Origin: JANYCD01 sp043738385
Lineage (GTDB): Bacteria; Pseudomonadota; Gammaproteobacteria; Burkholderiales; Rhodocyclaceae
Direction: 5' to 3'
Assembly: GCA_043738385.1 (NCBI GenBank)
Contig: JAYUGL010000089.1
Location: 1 to 37,338 of the forward strand
DNA: 37,338 bases
Part shown: positions 1 through 8,291 of the stretch, in pieces
Numbering within the stretch: the stretch's first letter is position 1
Layout of the letters: each line of letters opens with the position of its first letter
Notes under the pieces: model-generated
Told to the model about the DNA's origin: nothing
Seen by the model: only the letters and a program-made list of their open reading frames with translations
Database searches by the model: none
Program-made: the position numbers and the translations under genes

Positions 1-1116
1 GTTCTTGGGCGTCACCACTTCACCGTGGTAGTTGGTGGGAATGCCGCCCATCTGGTAATGGCAGGTCGGCACCACCGGAATCGGGTCTTTGGCCGGGTCT
101 ACATTGGCGAATTTTTTTGCAATCTCGCGAATGCCGGGCAGGCGCTTGTCAATCGTCTCCGGGCCGAGGTGGTCGAGTTTCAACAGCACATAGTCGCCAT
201 CCTTGCCGGCACCGCGTCCTTCGTTGATCTCGGTCACCATCGCGCGCGCCACCACGTCGCGTGACGCCAAATCCTTGGCGTTGGGCGCGTAGCGCTCCAT
301 GAAGCGTTCGCCGTTCTTGTTGAGCAGATAGCCGCCCTCGCCGCGCACGCCTTCGGTAATCAGCACGCCCGCGCCGGCCACACCGGTCGGGTGAAACTGC
401 CAGAACTCCATGTCCTCAAGCGGAATGCCGGCACGCGCCGCCATGCCCAACCCGTCGCCAGTGTTAATAAAGGCATTGGTCGACGAGTAATAGATGCGCC
501 CTGCTCCGCCGGTGGCGAAGATGGTGGCCTTGGCGTGGAACATCACGATGTCGCCGGTTTCCATTTCCATCGCCGTCACGCCCAGCACATCGCCGTCGGC
601 ATCACGAATCAGATCCAGCGCCTGCCATTCGACAAAGAACTGGGTGTTAACCTTGACGTTGCGCTGGTACATCGCATGCAGCATGGCGTGGCCGGTACGA
701 TCGGCTGCGGCGCAGGAACGGCGCACCGGCTTTTCGCCGAAGTTCGACATGTGCCCGCCAAACGGGCGCTGATAGATCTTGCCGTTATCGAGGCGATCAA
801 AAGGCATGCCATAGTGTTCGAGTTCGACCACGACTTCGTTGGCCTTGCGACACATGAACTCGATCGCATCCTGGTCGCCGAGCCAGTCGGAACCCTTGAC
901 GGTGTCGTACATGTGCCAATGCCAGTGGTCTTCCTCCGAGTTGCCCAAACTGGCGGCAACGCCACCCTGCGCGGCAACGGTATGCGAGCGAGTCGGAAAC
1001 ACCTTGGTCAGCACCGCAGTTTTGTAACCGGCTTCGGAAAGCTGGATCGCAGCGCGCAGCCCGGCACCGCCGGCGCCGACGATGATCGCATCAAATTTTC
1101 TTACCGTGACATTCAC
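1..1116 (-). CDS. sdhA: Succinate dehydrogenase flavoprotein subunit, C-terminal part outside the window
   Basis: Catalytic FAD subunit of complex II: oxidises succinate to fumarate and passes electrons to SdhB. The minus-strand frame is open from a GTG at 1114-1116 to the window edge, giving 372 of the usual ~590 residues. Visible are the FAD-binding GAGGAG motif near residues 14-19, the RSHT motif whose His (about residue 45) carries covalent FAD in this family, and the active-site HPTG motif. The GTG start lies only 3 bases after the sdhD stop, as in a tight sdhCDA(B) operon, and the protein begins NVTVRKFDAIIVG as in relatives. sdhB would be expected just left of the window. Identification is secure; only the start codon choice is inferred. 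Confidence 0.97.
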   Translation of the reverse strand, partial: MNVTVRKFDAIIVGAGGAGLRAAIQLSEAGYKTAVLTKVFPTRSHTVAAQGGVAASLGNSEEDHWHWHMYDTVKGSDWLGDQDAIEFMCRKANEVVVELEHYGMPFDRLDNGKIYQRPFGGHMSNFGEKPVRRSCAAADRTGHAMLHAMYQRNVKVNTQFFVEWQALDLIRDADGDVLGVTAMEMETGDIVMFHAKATIFATGGAGRIYYSSTNAFINTGDGLGMAARAGIPLEDMEFWQFHPTGVAGAGVLITEGVRGEGGYLLNKNGERFMERYAPNAKDLASRDVVARAMVTEINEGRGAGKDGDYVLLKLDHLGPETIDKRLPGIREIAKKFANVDPAKDPIPVVPTCHYQMGGIPTNYHGEVVTPKN

Positions 1117-1119
1117 TTG

Positions 1120-1464
1120 TTACAGCCTCCACAAAATCTGTACGGCCCAGCCGGCGCAACCGACCAGCCCCAGGATCGTCAGCACGTGCAACGTCAGACG
1201 TACCGCCACCGAATTGACATAGTCCATCCAGATGTCGCGCACACCGATCCAGGCGTGATAGCAGACGCTGACGATGAAAAGGAATGTTGCGAATCGGGTC
1301 GCGCTGCCGGACATCAAGGCATGCCAACTCGCGTAGGACGAAGCGCCGCCACTCGCCAGCGCGACAGCAATAAATATGGTGTAGGTTGCCATGACAATGG
1401 CCGTAATGCGCTGAGCCAGCCAGTCTTTGAGCCCGTAATGGGCGCCGACGATGATTCTGTTCAT
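1120..1464 (-). CDS. sdhD: Succinate dehydrogenase membrane anchor subunit
   Basis: Small membrane subunit (114 aa) that, with SdhC, anchors SdhAB to the inner membrane and forms the quinone and haem b site. Three hydrophobic segments are visible, and the HAWIGVRDIWMDYV stretch carries the conserved Asp-Tyr pair near the quinone site. The frame extends further upstream, but that part overlaps sdhC in another frame. The ATG at 1462-1464 overlaps the sdhC TGA by one base (TGATG), which implies translational coupling and fixes the start. sdhA follows after 3 bases. Confidence 0.95.
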   Translation of the reverse strand: MNRIIVGAHYGLKDWLAQRITAIVMATYTIFIAVALASGGASSYASWHALMSGSATRFATFLFIVSVCYHAWIGVRDIWMDYVNSVAVRLTLHVLTILGLVGCAGWAVQILWRL

Positions 1465-1856
1465 CAGAACACCCCCAGGAATTTCAAGGCGACGACCAGC
1501 GTAAGTCCCAAGCTGATTGCCAGCACAGCTTTTGCCGAAGCACGCGCCTGCGGCTTCTCGATACCGACCTGAATATCCAGCAGCAGAAAACGAATGCCGG
1601 CGCAAAAGTGATGCAAAAAAGCCCAGCACAGTCCGAACAGAATCAACTTGACCAATGGATGAGCGACGTAAGTTTTGAAGTGCTCGAACGTTTCGGGACT
1701 GGTAAGCGAGAGTTGGAGCAAGTAAATGAGCCAAGGCAAAAGCAGGAAAAGCCCAGCGCCACTGACGCGGTGCAATATGGAAACGAACCCGGGCAATGGC
1801 AAGTGAATTTGACTTAACGTCAAGAACTTCGGGCGTGGCTTAATGATTTCTGGCAT
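1464..1856 (-). CDS. sdhC: Succinate dehydrogenase cytochrome b556 subunit
   Basis: Membrane subunit of complex II (130 aa). The SILHRVSGAGLFL segment contains the conserved Ser/Arg used in quinone binding. LHHFCAGIRFLLLD matches the family signature HHxxxGxRxLxxD, whose His ligates haem b. Three transmembrane segments follow the usual spacing. It is the first gene of sdhCDA(B). The 102-base gap up to the GntR gene is A+T rich and holds a possible -10 (TATGAT on the minus strand near 1903-1908) but no convincing -35, so the operon could be read from its own promoter or together with gntR. Confidence 0.95.
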   Translation of the reverse strand: MPEIIKPRPKFLTLSQIHLPLPGFVSILHRVSGAGLFLLLPWLIYLLQLSLTSPETFEHFKTYVAHPLVKLILFGLCWAFLHHFCAGIRFLLLDIQVGIEKPQARASAKAVLAISLGLTLVVALKFLGVF

Positions 1857-1958
1857 GTTGCTCAGTCTCCCGGATGCTGCGGCGCACTAACGATACGCCG
1901 GATCATAGTATGAAAACTCAAATTATGAATACTGCTGTTGCGCGAAAAAAATTGAATT

Positions 1959-2687
1959 TCAGTTGAGTTGGTTGTAGTAACAATGCTCCGCAGTTGAATA
2001 CAGTCCGCGCCGCCATTCCACCGGCTTGTCTCCATAACTGTGCGTCACGCGTTCGACCGACAGCAGTGGGCTACCCTCGGCAACACCCAACAATTCCGCG
2101 GTCCCGCGATCCGCCGCCACCGCGCGAATACGCTCTTCGGCACGGATCATGGGGACATGAAAATGGCTTTCGAACAAACTGTATAAAGACCCTTGGTAGT
2201 CCTTGAGCACATCCAGCGAAAGCCCCGGAAATATCTCGCCCGGCAGGTAGATTTCGTCCACTACAACCGGCTTGCCTGAAAACTGAAGCACCCTGCGCAC
2301 GATGATGATGGGATCGCCGAGTTTAAGCTTGAGCACACGAGCCGCTTCGGCCCCCGCCTTGGCGCGCCAGCATTCGAGTGGAACCGATTTCGACTGCTCG
2401 ACACCGCCGGACAGCGGCACGAGGCGAAGGAACCGGAAAAAAGCGCGGGGGTCAGCATGGGTTGCCACGAATGTCCCCTTGCCCTGACGACGAATCAGCA
2501 GATTCTCGGCCGCCATTTCGTCGACTGCCTTGCGCACTGTCCCCTGACTGACACTAAATCGAACGGCGAGCTCGGCTTCGCTGGGAATTGCCTCTCCAGG
2601 CCGCCATTCGCCCGCCTCAAGGCCTTGAACGATCAGGTTCTTGATTTGTTGATAAAGCGGACTAAAAGTGGGGGATACCTGCGCCAT
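1959..2687 (-). CDS. GntR/HutC-family transcriptional regulator
   Basis: 242 aa from the ATG at 2685-2687; a TTG 18 bases further upstream is possible, and neither has a strong ribosome site. Residues ~8-75 form a GntR winged helix (LYQQIKNLIV..., PSEAELAVRFSVSQGTVRKA) and ~90-235 a UTRA ligand-binding domain (ending WRRGLYSTAEHCYYNQ), so it is of the HutC subfamily. It sits between sdhC, in the same orientation, and the divergent mdh operon. That position is typical for a regulator of TCA-cycle genes in betaproteobacteria. The ligand is unknown. The palindrome at 2735-2750 in the intergenic region is the obvious candidate operator. Regulation of sdh and mdh is inferred from position only. 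Confidence 0.9.
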   Translation of the reverse strand: MAQVSPTFSPLYQQIKNLIVQGLEAGEWRPGEAIPSEAELAVRFSVSQGTVRKAVDEMAAENLLIRRQGKGTFVATHADPRAFFRFLRLVPLSGGVEQSKSVPLECWRAKAGAEAARVLKLKLGDPIIIVRRVLQFSGKPVVVDEIYLPGEIFPGLSLDVLKDYQGSLYSLFESHFHVPMIRAEERIRAVAADRGTAELLGVAEGSPLLSVERVTHSYGDKPVEWRRGLYSTAEHCYYNQLN

Positions 2688-2734
2688 GGTTGAATTGAAG
2701 CACAAAATTTAGCACGCGTCCATAGCAATACTTA

Positions 2735-2750
2735 TATCTTATATAAGATA
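2735..2750. promoter_or_regulatory. Perfect 16-bp palindrome, candidate GntR operator
   Basis: TATCTTATATAAGATA is an exact inverted repeat in the gntR-mdh intergenic region. It ends 11 bases before a TTGACA -35 box for mdh and lies 47 bases upstream of the gntR ATG. Length, symmetry and A+T content fit a HutC-type GntR dimer site. Binding is inferred. Confidence 0.55.
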
Positions 2751-2761
2751 ACAGTTACATA

Positions 2762-2791
2762 TTGACACACCGCAGCAAGCTGCACTATATT
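2762..2791 (+). promoter_or_regulatory. Sigma-70-type promoter of the mdh operon
   Basis: TTGACA (2762-2767) is followed after 17-18 bases by CTATAT/TATATT (2785-2791). It directs transcription toward mdh and leaves a leader of about 120 bases. The palindrome at 2735-2750 lies immediately upstream, where a bound regulator could act. Confidence 0.55.
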
Positions 2792-2916
2792 TCAGCCTTT
2801 ATTTGTCGCGCTGCTTGCCCTGCTCTTTAACTGCTTAATCTGCAATCGGGCAGAGCATACGGTGTGATCGAGCTTCTCTTTCCAATCGCAACCCGTCACT
2901 TCCAGGAGTTCATATT

Positions 2917-3906
2917 ATGGCCAAAGCCCCCATTCGAGTCGCTGTGACCGGTGCCGCCGGACAAATCGGTTACGCCCTGCTGTTCCGCATCGCCAGCGGC
3001 GAAATGTTGGGCAAGGATCAGCCTGTGATCCTGCAAATGCTCGAACTGCCCATCGATAAAGCGCAACAGGGTCTCAAAGGCGTGATGATGGAACTCGAAG
3101 ACTGCGCCTTCCCGCTGCTCGTTGGCATGATCGGCACCGGCGACGCAAAAGTCGCTTTCAAGGATGCCGATTATGCGTTGCTGGTGGGTGCCCGCCCGCG
3201 TGGCCCCGGCATGGAACGAAAAGATCTGCTGATGGAAAACGCCAAGATCTTCATCGAGCAAGGCAAGGCGCTGAACGAAGTTGCTTCGCGCAACATCAAG
3301 GTGCTCGTGGTTGGCAATCCCGCCAATACCAATGCCTGGATCGCCATGAAGTCTGCACCCCGCCTACCCAAAGAAAACTTCACCGCGATGCTGCGCCTCG
3401 ACCACAATCGCTCTCTGTCGCAGCTCGCGGTCAAGACCGGCAAACCCGTCGACAGCATCGAAAAAATGACTGTCTGGGGCAACCATTCGCCCACCATGTA
3501 TCCCGACTACCGTTTCGCGACCATTGCTGGCCAGGCTGCACCGGCCGCCGTTAATGACGAAGCCTGGTACAAAAACGAGTACGTCCCCAAGGTCGGCAAG
3601 CGTGGCGCCGCGATCATCGAAGCCCGTGGCCTGTCGTCGGCGGCGTCCGCCGCCAATGCGGCCATTGACCACATGCACGACTGGGCACTCGGCACCAATG
3701 GCAAATGGGTGACGATGGGCATCCCCTCCGATGGCACTTACGGCATCCCTGTCGACACCATGTATGGCGTTCCGGTCACCTGTGCCGGCGGCAAATACCA
3801 GCGCGTCACCGGCCTCGAAATCGACGCCTTCTCGCGTGAAAAAATGGATCTCACGCTGAAGGAGTTGCAGGAAGAGCAGGACGGCGTCAAATCGATGCTG
3901 GGTTGA
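2917..3906 (+). CDS. mdh: Malate dehydrogenase (NAD)
   Basis: Oxidises malate to oxaloacetate in the TCA cycle. 329 aa, normal length for the cytosolic-type enzyme of proteobacteria. The Rossmann glycine motif VTGAAGQIGYALL is near residues 9-22. The mobile substrate loop GARPRGPGMERKDL supplies arginines near 93-101, and the catalytic Asp-His pair is Asp162 (RLDHNR) and His190 (WGNHSP). AGGAG at 2904-2908 precedes the ATG by 8 bases. It is the first gene of a plus-strand operon with the CoA-ester lyase (28-base gap) and acnB, divergent from gntR-sdh. Confidence 0.97.
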   Translation: MAKAPIRVAVTGAAGQIGYALLFRIASGEMLGKDQPVILQMLELPIDKAQQGLKGVMMELEDCAFPLLVGMIGTGDAKVAFKDADYALLVGARPRGPGMERKDLLMENAKIFIEQGKALNEVASRNIKVLVVGNPANTNAWIAMKSAPRLPKENFTAMLRLDHNRSLSQLAVKTGKPVDSIEKMTVWGNHSPTMYPDYRFATIAGQAAPAAVNDEAWYKNEYVPKVGKRGAAIIEARGLSSAASAANAAIDHMHDWALGTNGKWVTMGIPSDGTYGIPVDTMYGVPVTCAGGKYQRVTGLEIDAFSREKMDLTLKELQEEQDGVKSMLG

Positions 3907-3934
3907 TCGACGCAACGCGCGGGATCAGGACGGC

Positions 3935-4927
3935 ATGAATACGCGCCTGCATCCCGCCGGTGTCTTGTACGCGGGTAGCAAGCCTTTGCCGGCCCTCTCG
4001 GCCTGCGAACATTATGCCGGCAATGAAAAGCTGATTCGCAAGGCGCTCCAGTTGCAGGTCGAACTGGGGCCAATTTTCGACATCACCGCCGATTGCGAAG
4101 ACGGCGCGCCGGCCGGCCAGGAAAAACAGCACGCCGAGATGGTTACGTCAATGATCAGCGATCCAGCCAATCGATTCGGCCGCGTCGGCGCCCGTATTCA
4201 CGACGTCACGCATCCACACTGGCGCGACGACCTCGACATCATCGTCGGTGCTGCGGGCAATGAAGTCGCTTACATCGTCATTCCGAAACCGGAATCGGTT
4301 GACGATGCCGCAACGCAAATCACGGCGCTTGATGAAGCACGCAAGCGCAACAAGATCGAGCGCCAAATTCCGGTGCATGTGCTGATCGAGACCCACGGCG
4401 CACTACGGCAGGCGTGGCAGATCGCCGCCCTGCCCCATGTCGAATCACTCGACTTTGGCCTGATGGACTTTGTCAGCGCGCATCACGGCGCAATCCCCGC
4501 CAGTGCGATGAAATCGCCGGGGCAGTTTGACCACCCGCTGGTCGCACGCGCCAAATGTGAAATCGCCGCCGCCGCGCTGGGCAATGGCATCATCTCCTCG
4601 CACAACGTCACCACCGAGATCCATGACGTGAATGTGGTGCGTAACGATGCATGTCGCGCCCGCGAAGAATTCGGCTTTATGCGCATGTGGAGCATTCACC
4701 CCAACCAAATTTTGCCGATAGTAGAAGCCATGCGCCCCTCTTTCGACGACATCCATCACGCCGGTGTGATTATCACTGCGGCACAAGATGCATCGTGGGG
4801 ACCGATCAAGCATGATGGCAAGCTGCACGACCGCGCCTCTTACCGTTTTTACTGGGAACTGCTGCTGCGCGCTCACGCGACCGGCTTGGCGCTCCCGACC
4901 GATATTCAATCCCGCTTTTTTTCCTAA
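3935..4927 (+). CDS. HpcH/HpaI aldolase / citrate lyase beta-like CoA-ester lyase
   Basis: 330 aa protein of the HpcH/HpaI aldolase-citrate lyase beta superfamily, TIM-barrel enzymes that cleave or form C-C bonds of acyl-CoA esters such as malyl- or citramalyl-CoA with Mg2+. Visible family features are an early FDITADCEDGAPAG segment, the central VLIETHGALRQAW strand with the metal-binding Glu, LDFGLMDFVSAHHGA, and the late MWSIHPNQ motif. It lies between mdh and acnB with short gaps, so a role in TCA or C2-C4 acid metabolism is likely. The substrate cannot be told from sequence. Genes of this type next to mdh/acnB are common in betaproteobacteria. Confidence 0.85.
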   Translation: MNTRLHPAGVLYAGSKPLPALSACEHYAGNEKLIRKALQLQVELGPIFDITADCEDGAPAGQEKQHAEMVTSMISDPANRFGRVGARIHDVTHPHWRDDLDIIVGAAGNEVAYIVIPKPESVDDAATQITALDEARKRNKIERQIPVHVLIETHGALRQAWQIAALPHVESLDFGLMDFVSAHHGAIPASAMKSPGQFDHPLVARAKCEIAAAALGNGIISSHNVTTEIHDVNVVRNDACRAREEFGFMRMWSIHPNQILPIVEAMRPSFDDIHHAGVIITAAQDASWGPIKHDGKLHDRASYRFYWELLLRAHATGLALPTDIQSRFFS

Positions 4928-4948
4928 TCCCATTCAAAAGGAATCGTC

Positions 4949-7564
4949 ATGCTGGAAGCATGTTGCCGAACGCGCCGCGCTCGGTATCCCGCCCCTGCCG
5001 CTTGATGCCAAGCAGACCGCCGAGCTCATTGAGTTGATCAAGAACCCGCAATCGTTGGCAAACGCGGGCGAAGACGCATTCCTGCTCGACTTGTTCACGC
5101 ACCGTGTGCCGCCCGGCGTAGACGATGCCGCAAAGGTCAAGGCCAGCTTCCTGTCGGCCGTAGCGCACGGCGATCTGACCGTCGCTCTGATCTGAAAGGT
5201 CAAAGCCACCGAGTTGCTCGGCACCATGGTCGGTGGCTACAACGTCAAGCCGCTGATCGATCTGCTGGATCATGCCGATGTCGCAGGTGTTGCCGCCGTA
5301 GCGCTGAAGAAAACACTGTTGATGTTCGACTTCTTCCACGATGTCGCCGCGAAGGCCAAGGCCGGCAATGCGAAAGCCAAAGAAGTCATCCAGAGCTGGG
5401 CCGATGCCGAGTGGTTCACCTCGCGCCCCGAAGTTGCGAAAAAATCACTGTCACCGTGTTCAAGGTGCCCGGCGAAACCAATACCGATGATCTCTCGCCC
5501 GCACCCGATGCCTGGAGCCGTCCGGACATCCCGCTGCACTACCTCGCCATGCTGAAAAACACCCGTGCAGGCGCAGCCTTCGTACCCGAAGAAGACGGCA
5601 AACGCGGCCCGATGCAATTCATCGACGATCTGAAGAAAAAAGGCCATCTCGTCGCCTATGTCGGCGATGTGGTTGGCACCGGCACCAGCCGCAAGAGCGC
5701 CACCAACAGCGTGGTCTGGGCTACCGGCGAAGACATTCCCTTCGTGCCGAACAAGCGCTTCGGCGGCGTCACGCTGGGTGGCAAGATCGCGCCGATCTTC
5801 TTCAATACACAGGAAGACTCTGGCTCGCTACCGATCGAAGTCGACGTAGGCAAGCTGGAGATGGGTGATGTCGTCGACATCCTGCCCTACGATGGCAAGA
5901 TCGTGAAGAACGGCCCGAATGGTCAAGAGTGCGTGGTCGAGTTCAAGCTCAAGAGCGAGGTGCTGTTCGACGAAGTACGCGCTGGCGGTCGCATCAATCT
6001 GATCATCGGCCGCTCGCTCACCGCCAAGGCACGAGAGTTCTTCGGCCTGCCCGTCGCTACCGTATTCCGCCTGCCGCAAGTGCCGGCGGCGACCAAGACC
6101 GGTTTCACACTGGCGCAAAAAATGGTCGGCCGCGCCTGCGGTCTGCCCGTCGTCGATGGCAATCAGCAAGGCATACGCCCCGGTACTTATTGCGAACCCC
6201 GCATGACCACAGTTGGCTCTCAAGACACGACCGGGCCAATGACCCGTGACGAGTTAAAGGACTTGGCATGTTTGGGCTTTTCCGCTGACATGGTGATGCA
6301 AAGCTTCTGTCATACCGCCGCGTATCCGAAGCCGGTGGATGTGAAAATGCACCACGAGCTGCCCGCCTTTATCAGCAACCGTGGCGGCGTGGCGTTGCGC
6401 CCTGGTGACGGCGTGATTCATAGCTGGCTCAACCGACTGTTGCTGCCCGACACCGTGGGTACCGGCGGCGATTCGCACACCCGCTTCCCCATCGGCATCT
6501 CGTTCCCCGCCGGTTCGGGTCTTGTCGCCTTTGGTGCCGCCACTGGCGTCATGCCACTGGACATGCCCGAATCAGTGCTGGTGCGCTTCAAGGGCAAGAT
6601 GCAGCCTGGCATCACCCTGCGCGATCTGGTGCACGCCATTCCGCTCTACGCGATCAAGGCCGGTCTGCTGACCGTCGCCAAATCTGGCAAGGTCAACGTA
6701 TTCTCCGGCCGCATTCTCGAAATCGAAGGTCTGCCCGATCTCAAAGTTGAGCAAGCCTTTGAACTGAGCGACGCTTCGGCCGAGCGCAGCGCCTCCGGTT
6801 GCACGGTGTATCTGAACAAAGCGCCGATCATCGAATACATGACCTCGAATATCGTGCTGATGAAGAACATGATCGCCGAGGGCTACGCCGACAAACGCAC
6901 GCTGGAGCGCCGCATCAGTGCCATGGAAGCCTGGCTCGCCAATCCGCAATTGATGAAGGCCGACGCCGATGCCGAATACGCTTCGGTGATCGAGATCGAC
7001 CTCGCCGACATCAAAGAGCCCATCCTCTGTTGCCCCAACGACCCCGACGATGCCAAGTACCTCAGCGAAGTGGCCGGCATGAAGATCGACGAAGTCTTCA
7101 TCGGCTCGTGCATGACCAATATCGGCCACTTCCGCGCCGCGTCCAAGCTGCTCGAAGGCAAGCGCGATATACCGGTCAAACTATGGGTAGCGCCGCCAAC
7201 CAAGATGGACGCCTGCGAGCTGACCAAGGAAGGTCACTACGGCACCTTCGGCACTGCCGGTGCGCGCATGGAAATGCCCGGGTGCAGCCTATGCATGGGC
7301 AACCAGGCTCAGGTGAAAGAAGATGCCACCGTGGTGTCCACCAGCACCCGCAACTTCCCCAATCGCCTGGGCAAAAACAGCAACGTCTACCTCGCCTCAG
7401 CGGAATTATCGGCCATCGCCTCCAAGCTCGGCCGCATCCCCACAGTCGAGGAATACCACGTCGACATGGGCGTCATCAACAAGGACGGGGCCAATATCTA
7501 TCGCTACATGAACTTCGATCAGATTTCCGAATACAAGGAAGTGGCGGACACCGTCACGGTCTGA
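4949..7564 (+). pseudogene. acnB: Aconitate hydratase B with three lesions in the 5' part; catalytic part intact
   Basis: AcnB interconverts citrate and isocitrate. An ATG at 4949 with an AAGGA site starts the conserved MLEA, but then: (1) about 11 bases seem missing after 4958-4961, shifting to the frame reading HVAERAALGIPPLPL; (2) an in-frame TGA at 5193-5195 stands where ALI-S-KVKATELLG is expected; (3) a run of six A near 5439-5444 should be seven, so the frame shifts again before ITVTVFKVPGETNTDD. From there the frame is open to 7564 and keeps every hallmark: the swivel domain, SCMTNIGHF with Cys at 7109, and PGCSLC with Cys at 7283 and 7292 for the 4Fe-4S cluster. The damaged part matches the N-terminal HEAT-like domain (~160 residues). 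A 717-codon frame beginning at GTG 5411 could still make a HEAT-less enzyme. Sequencing error remains possible. Confidence 0.85.
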
Positions 7565-7574
7565 TTTGCGTCAC

Positions 7575-7590
7575 TCCCATGAAAATGGGA
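7575..7590 (+). other. Small hairpin after acnB
   Basis: TCCCAT-GAAA-ATGGGA: a six-pair stem with a GNRA-type loop, 11 bases after the acnB stop. There is no T-tract, so it is not a terminator by itself. It may protect the 3' end of the mRNA. Confidence 0.3.
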
Positions 7591-7630
7591 CTTCCGACTG
7601 CGTGCGTCGAACTCTCCATCGACAAACTCA

Positions 7631-7662
7631 ACGGTCCCACTTACAAAGTGGGACCGTTTTTA
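7631..7662 (+). terminator. Rho-independent terminator of the mdh-acnB operon
   Basis: ACGGTCCCACTT-ACA-AAGTGGGACCGT is a perfect 12-bp stem with a 3-base loop, followed by TTTTTATTT. It lies about 65 bases after acnB and just before the convergent SnoaL-like gene. Confidence 0.9.
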
Positions 7663-7675
7663 TTTGCAAACCCGG

Positions 7676-8080
7676 TCAGGGATCGATCAGCACTTCCTTG
7701 ATGTTCAACGTATCGCAGTACTCATTCACCTGCGCGACTTTGCCATCGCGAATCCTCATCGCGAAATGGTACTGATTCTGGTAAGTCCGACCGTTCACCA
7801 CCTGCCCGGTTGACGCTGCTTCAACCGCGACCCAGTCGCCTTCGCAAATGAAACTTTTGGCCTTAATTTTGAGGCCGGTCGGCATGGCACCACTAATGGT
7901 GGCAAACAGCGCCGTGATGGCTTTCTTGTCCATGGGCCCTGCCAGGGCGAGTCTTTCCGGTCTGCCGGGAACGGTCCAGATGCAGTCGTCGGTCAGCGTG
8001 CCCACCGCGCCATCCCCATTGTTGGCAGAGATGTATTCAAACAGCTTTTGCACCACCTGCTTGTTGGCTTCATTGCTCAC
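7676..8080 (-). CDS. SnoaL-like / NTF2-fold protein (first copy)
   Basis: 134 aa protein of the NTF2-like superfamily (SnoaL-like, ketosteroid-isomerase-related). Signs are VVQKLFEYISANNGDGAVGTLTDDCIWTVPG at the start, the WVAVEAASTGQVVNGRTYQNQYHFAMRIRDGKVAQVNEYCDT core and the EYCDTL end. Members act as isomerases, cyclases or hydratases, or simply bind small molecules, so no reaction can be assigned. AGGAG on the minus strand just upstream supports the ATG at 8080. It lies downstream of an SDR remnant and a flavin hydroxylase in the same orientation, suggesting an auxiliary step in the same catabolic pathway. A second, unrelated-looking NTF2-fold gene closes the cluster at 12119. Confidence 0.8.
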   Translation of the reverse strand: MSNEANKQVVQKLFEYISANNGDGAVGTLTDDCIWTVPGRPERLALAGPMDKKAITALFATISGAMPTGLKIKAKSFICEGDWVAVEAASTGQVVNGRTYQNQYHFAMRIRDGKVAQVNEYCDTLNIKEVLIDP

Positions 8081-8122
8081 TGATTTTCTCCTTGGTTAAT
8101 GTTGTCGGATCAACATATCAAA

Positions 8123-8256
8123 TTATTGCGCCGCTGCCATTGCCTTGGTGCCGCACGCTGCCATGAGTTGCGCGGTTGCACGACCGATACCGGAACCTGC
8201 ACCGGTCATCAACATGTCTTGCCTGTCAAATGTCCCATCGGCGCGTTCCTCTCCAT
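8123..8256 (-). pseudogene. Remnant of a short-chain dehydrogenase/reductase gene
   Basis: On the minus strand an ATG at 8254-8256 opens a frame ending GHLTGKTC at a stop. The next frame, starting at an internal ATG, reads MLMTGAGSGIGRATAQLM and then ends at TAA 8123-8125. Together they give an SDR N-terminus (LTGKT..LMTGAGSGIGRATAQLMA) interrupted by a one-base loss. About 80% of the gene, including the NAG and YxxxK catalytic region, is missing. The TGxxxGIG cofactor motif makes the identification secure despite the length. It sits between the flavin hydroxylase and the SnoaL-like gene, so the ancestral cluster probably had a dehydrogenase here. Confidence 0.75.
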
Positions 8257-8291
8257 TTTTTCCGTGAATCAAAACTGCAGCCTAAATCCGC

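Noticed and set aside
391..1572. Long plus-strand open frame (393 codons) opposite sdhA/sdhD
   Set aside because: The minus strand carries canonical SdhA, SdhD and SdhC; the plus frame has no recognisable motif and is a shadow of high-GC codon use.
5193..5195. TGA in acnB as a selenocysteine codon
   Set aside because: AcnB has no selenocysteine at this site, no SECIS-like hairpin is apparent, and two further frameshifts flank it.
6799..7701. 300-codon plus-strand frame overlapping the acnB 3' end
   Set aside because: It is the +1 shadow of acnB; its residues are Arg/His/Gln-rich and carry no family motif.
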